Below, piece after piece: positions 16,082 to 24,183 of a stretch of 29,690 nucleotides of DNA. How positions within the stretch are numbered: position 1 is the stretch's first letter; every line of letters begins with the position of its first letter. The stretch comes from an uncultured Actinomycetes bacterium (GTDB lineage: Bacteria > Actinomycetota > Thermoleophilia > Solirubrobacterales > Solirubrobacteraceae): NCBI GenBank assembly GCA_937888775.1, contig CALAQT010000341.1:1-29690 (forward strand), written 5' to 3'. Under the pieces are notes generated by a model that saw only the letters and a list, made by a program, of their open reading frames with translations, was not told where the DNA came from and searched no databases. A program made the position numbers and the translations under genes.

Positions 16082-17791
16082 GTGAGCGCCCTGCGCAGTG
16101 GTGGCAGGCTGCTGGCCGACCAGCTCGCGCTGCACGGCTGCCAGCTGGCCTTCTGCGTGCCGGGCGAGAGCTATCTGGCGCTGCTGGATGGGCTCTATGA
16201 CCACCGCGATCGTCTGCGCGTGATCACCTGCCGTCACGAGACGGCGGCGGCCAACGCGAGCGAGGCCTACGGCAAAATCACCGGGCGCCCGGGCGTGTGC
16301 ATGGTGACCCGGGGTCCCGGGGCCATGCAGGCAGCGGTCGGCTTACACACCGCGCGCCAGGATTCCACGCCCCTGGTCCTGCTCGTCGGCCAGATCTCCC
16401 GGGGCCATCGCGGACGCGAGGCCTTTCAGGAGATCGACTGCCGCCAGGTGTTCGGCTCGATCGCCAAGGGAGTATTCGAAATCGACGATCCCAACTGCAT
16501 CCCGGAGGTGGTCGCCGGAGCGTTCGCGCTAGCCGCCGGGGGCCGACAGGGACCGGTGGTGATCTCCCTTCCCGAGGACGCGCTCACTCAGCTCTGTGAC
16601 GTGCCCGACGCCGAGCCTTACCGGGCCAGTGAACCGGTCGCCGACCCGCGGCAGATCTCGGCTCTCAGAGCACAGCTTGAGACCTCACGGCGCCCGCTGG
16701 TACTGGTCGGCGGCGGCCCCTGGGACGCGGCCGCATGCGCCCAGCTCAGCGCCTGGGCGACCGCCAGCGGGCTTCCCGTGGCCGCCTCGTTTCGCCGCCA
16801 GGACATCGTCGACAATCAGCTCGGCTGCTACGTGGGCGATGTCGGGCTCGGGATCAACCCCCGCCTTGCGCAGCGGATCGGCGAAGCCGATCTGCTGATC
16901 GCGGTCGGCCCTCGCCTCACCGAGATCGAGACCCAGGGCTATCGGCTGCTACGCGTGCCGGTGCCCGAGCAGCCTCTGGTCCATGTGCACCCCGACCCGG
17001 GCGAACTTGGGCGCGTCTACCAACCGACGCTGGCGATCACGGCCGGGATGCGCTCGTTCGCCGGCGCAGTCAACGACGCCGTCAGCGTCGACGGCCGGCG
17101 CTGGGCGCAGTGGTCCCAGGCGGCGCGAGCCGACTACGAGCAGTGGTCTGAGCCCACGGCGCGGCCCGAACGCAGCAACGTCGATCTGGGCGAGATCGTC
17201 TCGGTGCTGGGCCGCTGCATGCCTGAGAACACCATCTACTGCAATGGCGCTGGCAACTACACGGTGTGGCTGCACCGCTATCTGCGCTACCGCGGCTGGG
17301 GCACCCAGCTCGCTCCCCAGAGCGGCGCGATGGGCTATGGGATCCCTGCTGCGCTCGCCGCCCAGCTGTGCCACCCGCAGCGGGCGGTGGTGGCGTTCGC
17401 CGGCGATGGCTGCTTTCAGATGTGCGGCCAGGAGCTGGCGACGATCGTGCAGGAGCGTCTGCCGATCCTGGTGATCGTCGCCAACAACCGGATGCTCGGA
17501 ACCATCCGCATGCATCAGGAGCGCCGGTTTCCCGGGCGGGTGATCGCCACCGACCTGATCAACCCGGACTTCGCAGCCTACGCGCGGGCCTTCGGCCTGC
17601 ACGCCGAGCGGGTAAAGCGCAACGACGAGTTCGAGGCTGCCCTCACGCGCGCCCGCCAGGCCGGTGGGCCGGCGTTGATCGAGCTGCTCACCGATCCCGA
17701 GGCGCTGACGCCGACCGCGTCACTCAGCGAGACTCGAGCCCGCAGCCCTGCATCCGAAATCGACCCCGGAGAGACCGAATGCGACTCGTGA
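16082..17791 (+). CDS. Thiamine-diphosphate-dependent enzyme (acetolactate-synthase-like)
   Basis: A 569-residue ThDP enzyme with three domains. The PYR domain has the catalytic Glu in CRHETAAAN (E53) and VTRGPGAMQAAVGLHTA. The central domain has PLVLVGGGPWDAAA. The PP domain has the ThDP/Mg motif GDGCFQMCGQELATI followed by VANN (positions 17405-17495). It resembles acetolactate synthase large subunits, but there is no adjacent small subunit or isoleucine-valine gene. A catabolic 2-keto-acid lyase, carboligase or decarboxylase is as likely as acetolactate synthase. The start is taken as GTG at 16082 because the family N-terminus begins there; the frame runs open to 16004 inside the GH31 gene. 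Its stop overlaps the next gene by 13 nt. Confidence 0.88.
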   Translation: MSALRSGGRLLADQLALHGCQLAFCVPGESYLALLDGLYDHRDRLRVITCRHETAAANASEAYGKITGRPGVCMVTRGPGAMQAAVGLHTARQDSTPLVLLVGQISRGHRGREAFQEIDCRQVFGSIAKGVFEIDDPNCIPEVVAGAFALAAGGRQGPVVISLPEDALTQLCDVPDAEPYRASEPVADPRQISALRAQLETSRRPLVLVGGGPWDAAACAQLSAWATASGLPVAASFRRQDIVDNQLGCYVGDVGLGINPRLAQRIGEADLLIAVGPRLTEIETQGYRLLRVPVPEQPLVHVHPDPGELGRVYQPTLAITAGMRSFAGAVNDAVSVDGRRWAQWSQAARADYEQWSEPTARPERSNVDLGEIVSVLGRCMPENTIYCNGAGNYTVWLHRYLRYRGWGTQLAPQSGAMGYGIPAALAAQLCHPQRAVVAFAGDGCFQMCGQELATIVQERLPILVIVANNRMLGTIRMHQERRFPGRVIATDLINPDFAAYARAFGLHAERVKRNDEFEAALTRARQAGGPALIELLTDPEALTPTASLSETRARSPASEIDPGETECDS

Positions 17792-18669
17792 CCTATGAAG
17801 TCAACCGTGCCTGGCGATCGGGCATCCTGGTCGAGGACGCCGTCGTCGACACCGCCGACGCCGCCGATCGCGCCGGGCTGGGCTACGGCGACTGGTTTTC
17901 GAACCGGTTCGTGATCTCCGCTCCGGCGGCGACGCGGGCCGCGTTGGAGCGCGCCGCGGCCGAGCTGGCCTCCAAGAGCTTCGGGGTCCACGGCCTCAGG
18001 CTCGGGCCGCCGATCCCCGACCCCGACAAGATCCTATGCATGGGGCTCAACTACCGAGACCACGCCGCGGAGGCGGGCCTGGACCTGCCGACCGTACCGC
18101 TGTTCTTTGCCAAGTTTCGCAATTCACTGATCGGACCCGGCGATCAGATCGTGCTGCCTTTCGCCAGCCGCAAGGTCGACTACGAGGCCGAGCTAGCCGT
18201 GGTGATCGGCCGTCGCTGCCGGGACGTCGCCGCCGACGACGCGCTCGACCACGTGGCCGGCGCGATGGCCTTCAACGACGTCAGCGCCCGCGATCTCCAG
18301 GGCGAGGCCAGTCAGTGGACGATGGGCAAGGCGATCGACACCTTCGCCCCGTGCGGTCCCGCGCTCGTGTTGCGCGACGAGATCTCCGACCTCCAGGCGC
18401 TCGGGATCCGCACCAGAGTCAACGGCGAGACGCTGCAGGACGCCAATACGTCGCTGATGGTGTTCGGCGTCGCCGAAGCGATCGCGTTCCTGACCCGGGT
18501 GATGACGCTGGAGCCGGGCGACATCATCGCGACCGGCACTCCGGCCGGCGTGGGGATGGCCCGCAGCCCCGGGGTGTGGTTGCATGACGGTGACACGGTC
18601 GAGGTGGAGATCGACGAGATCGGAACGCTCAGCAACCCGGTGAGCGCCCCATTGATCGTGCCGCCGTAG
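17779..18669 (+). CDS. Fumarylacetoacetate hydrolase-family protein
   Basis: A 296-residue metal-dependent C-C hydrolase/isomerase/decarboxylase of the FAH superfamily, cytosolic. Metal ligands are E136 and E138 (DYEAELAVVIG) and D167 (FNDVSARDLQ). The lid region LCMGLNYRDHAAEAGLDLP and GTPAGVGMARSPGVWLHDGDTVEVEI are typical. Related proteins act on acylpyruvates, oxaloacetate or 2-keto-3-deoxy sugar acids (dehydratase branch), and the exact substrate cannot be read. The start ATG at 17779, with GGAGAG upstream, lies inside the end of the ThDP gene, so the two are coupled. The frame could extend further upstream, but that overlaps the ThDP gene out of frame and is spurious. Confidence 0.9.
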   Translation: MRLVTYEVNRAWRSGILVEDAVVDTADAADRAGLGYGDWFSNRFVISAPAATRAALERAAAELASKSFGVHGLRLGPPIPDPDKILCMGLNYRDHAAEAGLDLPTVPLFFAKFRNSLIGPGDQIVLPFASRKVDYEAELAVVIGRRCRDVAADDALDHVAGAMAFNDVSARDLQGEASQWTMGKAIDTFAPCGPALVLRDEISDLQALGIRTRVNGETLQDANTSLMVFGVAEAIAFLTRVMTLEPGDIIATGTPAGVGMARSPGVWLHDGDTVEVEIDEIGTLSNPVSAPLIVPP

Positions 18670-18700
18670 CCGATGCAGTGCGGAGCGCCGTCAGGACGCT

Positions 18701-20155
18701 TCAGACATCCTGGTAGACCGTCACCTCTTCGGTGTAGAACTGCACCGCCGCACTGCCCTGCTCGTGCGGTCCGAAGCCCGACTCCTTGGTCCCGCCGAAG
18801 GGCACGTGGACGTCGGCGCCGGCGGTTTGCGAGTTGACGTGCAGGATCCCGGCCTGAAGTCCGTTCACGCAGCGCTGCGCGGTCTCCAGACTGCCGGTAA
18901 AGACCGCCGCCGAGAGGCCGAAGCGGACCGAGTTGGCGCGCTCGATCGCCTCGGCGATCGTGTCAAACGGATACAGCGAGGCGACCGGCCCGAACACCTC
19001 CTCGCAGGAGAGGAATGCATCGTCGGCGACGCCCTCAAACAGAGTCGGGGCGATCAGGTAGGCGTCGGCGTCGGCCCGCTCACCGCCGGCGATCACGGTC
19101 CCACCCTGATCCCTCCCCCGCGCTATGCCCGCCATGACCTCATCGAACTGGTTCTGGTTGACCAGCGGTCCGACCTCGGTGTCCGGATCGGCCGGATCAC
19201 CGACCCGGCCCTGACCGATCCGCGCCAGCAGCCCGGCACGGAACTCCGCATAGATCTCGCGCGCCACGAAGATGCGGCGCGTGGCCGTGCACTTCTGCCC
19301 GGCCGAGAAGTAGGCGCCGGCGAAGGCGGCCTGCACGGCGGCGTCGAGCTGGGCGTCGGCGGCGACGATCAGCGGGTTATGACCGCCCAGCTCGAGCTGG
19401 ACCCGCTTCCCCCCCGCCGTCGCGCGGTCACGCACGCCCTCTCCGACCGAGACCGATCCGGTGAACGAGATCGCCCGCACCCGACGGTCGCCGACTAGCG
19501 GTCCGCCGACCTGCGAGCCCCGGCCGATCACGACGTTGAGCACACCGGGGGGCAGTTCGGCTGCCTCGAACGCGCGCGCCAGGTGAATCCCCGTCAGGGG
19601 CGAGTCCTGGGCGAGCTTCAGCACCACCGTGTTGCCGTAGGCCAGCGCCGGAGCCGCCTTCCAGGTGGGAATTGCCAGCGGGAAGTTCCACGGTGTGATC
19701 AGGCCCACCACCCCCAGCGGCCGCCGTCGGGTGTAGACGGTCGCGCCGGTCGCCGATTGCTCGAACAGGCTCCCCACCGGGCGCAGTCCCTCGCCGGCGA
19801 AGAAGCGCAGAATCGCCGCGGCGCGTCCCGCCTCCCCGCGTGACTCGCGCAGCGGCTTGCCCATCTCACGGGTCATGTCCTGCGCGATCTCCTCCACCCG
19901 AGCCTCGATGGCGTCGGCCGCACGGGCGAGATAGGCGCCTCGCACCGCGGCGGGCAGCCCACTCCAGTCCGGGTATGCGGCCTCCGCGGCGCCAACCGCG
20001 GCGGCCACCTCACCAGAGCCAGAGTTGGGAAACTCGCCTAGGATCTCGGCTGGGCGCCAGGGATTTCGCCGTTTGTATACCGAGCCGTCGAGGCTGGGGA
20101 TCCATCTGCCGGCGATGAAATTTGTCGCACCTGAAACTGCGATCGTTTCGGACAT
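18701..20155 (-). CDS. NAD(P)-dependent aldehyde dehydrogenase
   Basis: A 484-residue aldehyde dehydrogenase oxidising an aldehyde to its acid. PWNFPLAIPTWK forms the NAD site, FTGS is present, the general base is E255 in LELGGHNP and the catalytic thiol is C289 in AGQKCTATRR. HVPFGGTKESGFGPHEQG closes the subunit. It looks most like the alpha-ketoglutaric-semialdehyde / succinate-semialdehyde dehydrogenase branch. Together with an FAH-family enzyme this would suit oxidation of sugar acids, which is inference. Two starts are possible: ATG at 20155, or GTG at 20182 just outside an AAAGGAG site. I chose ATG because the AAAGGAG lies upstream of it. It converges with the FAH gene and diverges from xdhC, with a dyad between the promoters. 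Confidence 0.9.
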   Translation of the reverse strand: MSETIAVSGATNFIAGRWIPSLDGSVYKRRNPWRPAEILGEFPNSGSGEVAAAVGAAEAAYPDWSGLPAAVRGAYLARAADAIEARVEEIAQDMTREMGKPLRESRGEAGRAAAILRFFAGEGLRPVGSLFEQSATGATVYTRRRPLGVVGLITPWNFPLAIPTWKAAPALAYGNTVVLKLAQDSPLTGIHLARAFEAAELPPGVLNVVIGRGSQVGGPLVGDRRVRAISFTGSVSVGEGVRDRATAGGKRVQLELGGHNPLIVAADAQLDAAVQAAFAGAYFSAGQKCTATRRIFVAREIYAEFRAGLLARIGQGRVGDPADPDTEVGPLVNQNQFDEVMAGIARGRDQGGTVIAGGERADADAYLIAPTLFEGVADDAFLSCEEVFGPVASLYPFDTIAEAIERANSVRFGLSAAVFTGSLETAQRCVNGLQAGILHVNSQTAGADVHVPFGGTKESGFGPHEQGSAAVQFYTEEVTVYQDV

Positions 20156-20189
20156 ATCGCTCAGCTGGCTCCTTTGACTCACGGGTTCT

Positions 20190-20214
20190 GAGTCCGGCCT
20201 GGGCGACCGGACTC
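20190..20214. promoter_or_regulatory. Dyad GAGTCCGG-N9-CCGGACTC, candidate operator
   Basis: Perfect 8-bp arms (20190-20197 and 20207-20214) are separated by 9 bp in the 120-bp divergent gap between aldehyde dehydrogenase and the split xdhC pair. The centre-to-centre spacing of about 17 bp suits a dimeric repressor. It could control both directions at once. No terminator tract follows. Confidence 0.45.
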
Positions 20215-20278
20215 GCCGTGGATGAGAAAATAGGTCATCAGCCCGGGACTAGCCCGCGATACAAAGGAGAGGCGCCGC

Positions 20279-20590
20279 ATGAAGGAGCTGTTGAAGGACA
20301 TCCAGCGCTGGCGCGCGCGGGGCGAGCGGGTCTGCGTCGCCACCGTAGTCGCGACCCGGCGGTCGGCCCCCAGGCCGATCGGAGCGAGCTTTGCCATCTC
20401 ACAGGGCGGCGAGCTCGCCGGATCGGTTTCCGGCGGCTGCGTCGAGAGCGACATCTACCATGAGGCGCAGGAGGTGTTCGCCAGCGGACGGCCCAAGATG
20501 CTGTCCTACGGGATCGCCGACGAGCAGGGCTTGGAGATTGGACTGCCATGCGGTGGCGAGATCGACGTGTTCCTGGAGCGGCTGTCTTGA
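20279..20590 (+). CDS. XdhC/CoxI-family protein, N-terminal domain encoded alone
   Basis: A 103-residue protein equal to the XdhC_CoxI domain: VATVVATRRSAPRPIGASFAIS and GSVSGGCVESDIYHEAQEV, with the conserved Cys of GGC, then GLPCGGEIDVFLE with a second Cys. XdhC proteins bind the molybdenum cofactor, help sulfurate it and insert it into xanthine-dehydrogenase-family enzymes. Here the Rossmann half is a separate, coupled gene (next entry). AAAGGAG lies 9 nt upstream of the ATG. A client is present in the window (Mo-hydroxylase at 1717-3999), but far away and on the other strand. Confidence 0.88.
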   Translation: MKELLKDIQRWRARGERVCVATVVATRRSAPRPIGASFAISQGGELAGSVSGGCVESDIYHEAQEVFASGRPKMLSYGIADEQGLEIGLPCGGEIDVFLERLS

Positions 20591-21333
20591 TCGGGCTGAT
20601 CGCGCGTCTGGCGCAGCTGATGGCCGATGGCCGGCGGGGCGTGCTGTTGACCGTGCTGGACGGCCAGGGCGCCGGTACCAAACTGCTGTGGCTGGAGGAT
20701 GGCAGCGGCGACGAGCTCTCGCCCGAGCTGGCTACGGCGGCGGAGGAGGTGGTGCGCGCCGGTCGCAACCGCCTGCTGGAGCTCGACCAGACGCGGGTCT
20801 TCGCCGAGGTCTACGGGCCACCACCGCGCCTGTTCGTGTACGGCGCCGTGGACACCGCCGAAGCGTTGTGCCGCGCGGCCAGGGTGATCGGCTGGAGCAC
20901 GATCGTGGCCGACGCGCGACCGATGTTCACCACCGAGGCGCGCCTGCCCAGCGCCGATCAGCTGATCGTCGCCTGGCCAGAGGAAGCATTCGCGCAGGTG
21001 GCCCCTGATCACCAGACCGCGGTCGTGGTGCTCACTCACGACGACAAGTTCGACCGGCCGGCGCTGATGGCGGCGATGGCCACGGAGGCGTTCTACATCG
21101 GGGCGCTGGGGTCACGGCGCAATCAGGAGCAACGGCGTGCGCGGCTGCTGGAGGCCGGCGCCGACGAGCAGAAGTTCGACCGCATCTACGGCCCGTGCGG
21201 GCTCGACGTCGGGGCCGAGTCCCAGGAGGAGACCGCGCTCTCGATCCTCGCCGAGATCCTGGCGGTACGCGCCGGTCGCAGCGGTGGTTCGCTGCGCGAC
21301 GCCGAACAGCGGATCCACGTGGAGGTCGATTAG
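20587..21333 (+). CDS. XdhC-family protein, C-terminal Rossmann half encoded alone
   Basis: About 248 residues. After a short linker-like N-terminus it carries the XdhC Rossmann domain: PRLFVYGAVDTAEALCRAARVIGWSTIVADARP, VVLTHDDKFDRPALMAAM, FYIGALGSRRNQEQRRARL and IYGPCGLDVGAESQEETALSILAEI. The start is read as TTG at 20587, overlapping the previous TGA as TTGA. An in-frame ATG at 20548 would add 13 residues and overlap by 43 nt. Normal XdhC is one chain, so the two halves probably assemble as a complex for Mo-cofactor delivery. Its TAG interlocks with the TAA of the converging YceI gene. Confidence 0.85.
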   Translation: MIGLIARLAQLMADGRRGVLLTVLDGQGAGTKLLWLEDGSGDELSPELATAAEEVVRAGRNRLLELDQTRVFAEVYGPPPRLFVYGAVDTAEALCRAARVIGWSTIVADARPMFTTEARLPSADQLIVAWPEEAFAQVAPDHQTAVVVLTHDDKFDRPALMAAMATEAFYIGALGSRRNQEQRRARLLEAGADEQKFDRIYGPCGLDVGAESQEETALSILAEILAVRAGRSGGSLRDAEQRIHVEVD

Positions 21334-21872
21334 GCGGTGGGCAACCGGGCGTCGAGCACGATCTCGACCGCGTCCCTGACCTTCAGCGCGCCCATCAGCC
21401 CACGGTAGGGCTTGATTCCCCACTCGCTCTGGGTCACCGGCAGGGTGCCACCGACCGTGCCGTCGTCGGCCAGTTGCACCTCAAAACGCGCAGGCTTGGT
21501 CGCTCCGCCGAGGGCCAGGTCTCCGTTGACGGTCAGCCGGTCTCCGGTCAGCTGGATCGCGCTCGAGACGAACTTGATCGACTGGCCGCGCAGGACCTTC
21601 GCGTCGATCTCCTTGACGATCGTGGCTCGGTCCTTATCGGTTAGCGGCTTGAGGCCATGATGTCCCTCGCTGATCTGCAGCGAGCGCGGATCGGCCTCCA
21701 GCGAGATCGCCGCCGGCTTGCCGTCCTCCCCCACCTGCACGGTCGCCTGCCATTGGCCGACGTCGATGATCAGATCGTGTCCGACCTTCTGCGCCACGCC
21801 TTCACGGTATGTCTGAACCTGCAGCTTGCCGCTGTCGGGCCCGACCGAGTGGGTGCCTGGGGCAAGAGCCAT
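21330..21872 (-). CDS. YceI-family protein
   Basis: A 180-residue lipocalin-like YceI protein, a family that binds polyisoprenoid or amphiphilic ligands. GTHSVGPDSGKLQVQTYREGVAQKVGHDLIIDV is the family opening and SEWGIKPYRGLMGALKVRDAVEIVLDARL the end. No signal peptide is seen, so it is probably cytosolic. The longer frame to 22046 adds unconserved sequence. ATG at 21872 is preferred because TATGAT lies only 9 nt upstream (21882-21887), fitting a leaderless mRNA that begins at the start codon. Its stop overlaps the stop of the split xdhC gene tail to tail. Confidence 0.85.
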   Translation of the reverse strand: MALAPGTHSVGPDSGKLQVQTYREGVAQKVGHDLIIDVGQWQATVQVGEDGKPAAISLEADPRSLQISEGHHGLKPLTDKDRATIVKEIDAKVLRGQSIKFVSSAIQLTGDRLTVNGDLALGGATKPARFEVQLADDGTVGGTLPVTQSEWGIKPYRGLMGALKVRDAVEIVLDARLPTA

Positions 21873-22025
21873 GGGTGGTCGATCATAACCCGAGTTGGGC
21901 TCGAGGTCCTCGCGGCAGGACGCCGACGCTTCACACGTCCCTCTTAGGGATTTCATAACGCCGACTTCTGCGGTCCGGCGATGCTGATGCCAGAAAGCCA
22001 TCCCCTTCGAGCCAGAGCACGCCAA

Positions 22026-23201
22026 ATGACCTCCACCCTTCTGCAATTGCGCCCGGCGCCCGCTGAGTCACCGGCGCCGCCCTTCCCGCGGATCGACATC
22101 GTCGTCCCGGTCTACAACGAGCAGGCCGGGCTCGAGCGCTCGATCCGCCGCCTGCACGACTTTCTGACCACGAACCTGCCCTACGCCTGGCGGATCGTGA
22201 TCGCCGACAACGCCAGCACCGACGCGACCCTGGCGATCGCCCGCAGCCTGGCCTTCGAGCTGCCTGACACCGTCGTGCTGCACTTGGAGGCCAAGGGCCG
22301 CGGCCGGGCGCTGCGCACCGCCTGGTCGGCCAGCGATGCGGAGATCTTCTGCTACATGGACGTCGACCTCTCCACCGACCTGCGCGCCTTGCTGCCGCTG
22401 GTCTCCGGTCTGATCTCCGGCCACAGCGACTTGGCCATCGGCACGCGCCTGGCGCCCGGTTCCCGCGTCGTGCGCGGCCGCCAGCGCGAGCTGATCTCGC
22501 GCACCTACAACCGCCTGCTGCGGATCTCGCTGGGCGCCCGGTTCTCCGACGCACAGTGCGGTTTCAAGGCGATCACGGCCGACGCAGCGCGCCGCCTGCT
22601 GGCAACCGTGGAGGACCAGGCCTGGTTCTTTGACACCGAACTGCTGATGGCGGCCCAGCGCCAGGGGCTGCGGATCCACGAGGTGGCAGTCGACTGGGTC
22701 GACGATCCCGACTCCCGTGTTGACATCGTTAGCACTGCGATGGCCGACCTGCGCGGCGTCGTGCGCCTGCGGATGCAGGGACCAGTGGCGCGCTTCCTGG
22801 CAATCGGTGTGGCCTCCACGATCGCCTACGCCGTCCTGTTCCTCGCCCTGCGAGCTTGGCTGGGCGCCGGCGCAGCCAACGCGCTGGCTCTGGCGATCAC
22901 CGCCGTGGCCAACACCCAGGCCAATCGCCACTTCACCTTCAGGATCCGTGGCCGCGCCGGCCTCTTACGGCAGCAGGCCGCGGGCGCGCTCGTGTACCTG
23001 ATCGCGCTCGGCCTGACCGACGGCGCGCTGAGCGTGCTGGGGCGCCTGGACCCCCATCATTCCCGCGCGCTGGAGGTGATCGTGCTGGTGGTCGCGAGCG
23101 CCTTCGCCACCGTCAGCCGGTACGTGGCGCTGCGCAGCTGGGTGTTCGCCCGCCAGGTGCGCGCCTCCAAGCCGTTGCGTCCGGCCCCGGTCGATCGCTG
23201 A
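22026..23201 (+). CDS. Family 2 glycosyltransferase fused to GtrA-like membrane domain
   Basis: About 391 residues. The N-terminal GT-A domain (about 15-245) is of the dolichyl/polyprenyl-phosphate hexose synthase type: IDIVVPVYNEQAGLERS, ADNASTDAT, the metal-binding DVD in YMDVDLSTD, and DAQCGFKAI with AWFFDTELLMAAQRQG. The C-terminal part (about 255-385) is a GtrA domain with four membrane spans starting FLAIGVASTIAYAVLFLALRAWLG and NTQANRHFTF, which helps flip or present the lipid-linked sugar. It probably makes polyprenyl-phosphate hexose for cell-envelope glycans. The start is unsure: ATG 22026, or ATG 21981 adding 15 residues; neither has a good ribosome site. Confidence 0.88.
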   Translation: MTSTLLQLRPAPAESPAPPFPRIDIVVPVYNEQAGLERSIRRLHDFLTTNLPYAWRIVIADNASTDATLAIARSLAFELPDTVVLHLEAKGRGRALRTAWSASDAEIFCYMDVDLSTDLRALLPLVSGLISGHSDLAIGTRLAPGSRVVRGRQRELISRTYNRLLRISLGARFSDAQCGFKAITADAARRLLATVEDQAWFFDTELLMAAQRQGLRIHEVAVDWVDDPDSRVDIVSTAMADLRGVVRLRMQGPVARFLAIGVASTIAYAVLFLALRAWLGAGAANALALAITAVANTQANRHFTFRIRGRAGLLRQQAAGALVYLIALGLTDGALSVLGRLDPHHSRALEVIVLVVASAFATVSRYVALRSWVFARQVRASKPLRPAPVDR

Positions 23202-23219
23202 GCCCAACCTGGGTCGCCG

Positions 23220-23684
23220 CTATTCGGGCACGAAGAGACGCCCGCGCATCTGCTCTTCGCTTTGCGGGCTGAAGTCCCAGAGCCCCTTCAGCTGCTGGCG
23301 CAGGTCGTCCGGTAGCCGGTCGACACCGAAATGATCAATCTCGACAAGGTTGCCGGCGGGGTCACGGAGGTAGAGCTGGACAACGTCCCCGGGCAACTCG
23401 ACCAGGTGGTTGGCGAACGCCTGCCGGTCGAAGGCGCCGCGGCGCTCTGCGGCGCGGTACACGGGCTCGACGTCGTCCACGGTAATCGCGAAGTGATGGT
23501 GGCTGGTCGGCTGCAGGTCGCGTTCGAAGAGGTGCAGCTGCGTGCGACCGAGGGCGAGCCACTGAACCGGGAGGCCGAAGTTGGGCGTCGGGATCGGTTC
23601 TGCGCCGAATAGCTCGACGTAGAAGTCCACCGACTCCTGCAAGTCGCGAGCGTTCACGCTGACGTGATTGAGCCTACTGGTCAC
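23220..23684 (-). CDS. Glyoxalase/bleomycin-resistance (VOC) family protein
   Basis: A 154-residue VOC protein with two beta-alpha-beta-beta-beta modules: RLNHVSVNARDLQESVDFYVELFG and HHHFAITVDDVEPVYRAAERRG. Candidate metal ligands are H in LNHVS, the HLF strand, the HHH/AITV strand and E in GNLVEIDHFG. These could support a dioxygenase, isomerase or lyase; no substrate can be named. GTG at 23684 is the start because GGAGGAG lies 5 nt upstream; the longer frame to 23777 has no support. It converges with the glycosyltransferase, leaving an 18-bp gap. Confidence 0.85.
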   Translation of the reverse strand: MTSRLNHVSVNARDLQESVDFYVELFGAEPIPTPNFGLPVQWLALGRTQLHLFERDLQPTSHHHFAITVDDVEPVYRAAERRGAFDRQAFANHLVELPGDVVQLYLRDPAGNLVEIDHFGVDRLPDDLRQQLKGLWDFSPQSEEQMRGRLFVPE

Positions 23685-23848
23685 GGGCACTCCTCCGGCC
23701 ATCGTCTGGGAGGACGCACGATATCGGGCCAGTCGGGACGAGGACCGTCGGATGCGGTTCCAGCCGCCAACGACCACGCCCCGGGGCGGTCACATTCTTG
23801 CGCCGGCATCCGTCATCGGGATAACACCCCGAAACCGGAGGGTCCCAC

Positions 23849-24085
23849 ATGACAACAATGGCCTCTACATCGTCCTTTCTTGCGACGCGTCGCGGCAAGC
23901 TCACGCTGGCGTTGTTGTGCGCGGTCGCCTTCCTCGACTTCGTCGACGCGTCGATCGTCAACGTCGCGCTTCCCTCGATCCGCCGCGACCTGCACTTCTC
24001 AGTTCAGAGCTTGGTTTGGGTTCCCAGCGGCTACCTGTTGACCTACGGCGGGTTCATGCTCCTCGGCGGCCGCGCCGTTCGGTGA
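23849..24085 (+). pseudogene. N-terminal fragment of a DHA2-type (EmrB/QacA) MFS transporter
   Basis: The 78-residue frame reads LALLCAVAFLDFVDASIVNVALPSIRRDLHFS then GYLLTYGGFMLLGGRA, the first transmembrane helix and loop and start of helix 2 of a 14-span drug-efflux transporter. It then stops at TGA 24083-24085, where the family goes on with ADLLGRR and about 400 more residues. The start ATG has GGAGGG upstream and looks normal. At the break the sequence becomes the tail of a sigma factor in another frame. No function as a transporter is expected. Confidence 0.85.
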
Positions 24086-24183
24086 TGGGCTTCACCGTGG
24101 CACACGACAAGATCGTCGCAATCGACGTGCTCGCCGACCCCGCGCGCCTGCGCAAACTCGACCTTCCGGCCGACTTGCTGTGA
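24082..24183 (+). pseudogene. C-terminal fragment of an ECF41/SigJ-like sigma factor
   Basis: Reading from GTG 24082 gives VMGFTVAHDKIVAIDVLADP then ARLRKLDL before TGA 24181-24183. This is the characteristic last ~30 residues of ECF41/SigJ-type sigma-70 factors, which end with a SnoaL-like domain (…GFTV…G.I..IDVLADP.RL..LDL). All upstream sigma regions are absent. The fragment begins within a few bases of the place where the transporter homology ends, in a different frame, so one deletion apparently removed the rest of both genes. Confidence 0.75.

Noticed and set aside
17266..17778. N-terminal extension of the FAH-family frame
   Set aside because: Overlaps the ThDP enzyme's catalytic domain out of frame; the true ATG at 17779 has GGAGAG upstream.
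22068..22931. 287-residue minus-strand frame opposite the glycosyltransferase
   Set aside because: Shadow frame; GT2 and GtrA motifs are clear on the plus strand.
23668..24183. 171-residue plus-strand frame spanning the VOC start, transporter fragment and sigma tail
   Set aside because: Only its last ~33 codons show homology (sigma tail); the rest is out-of-frame sequence over other genes.
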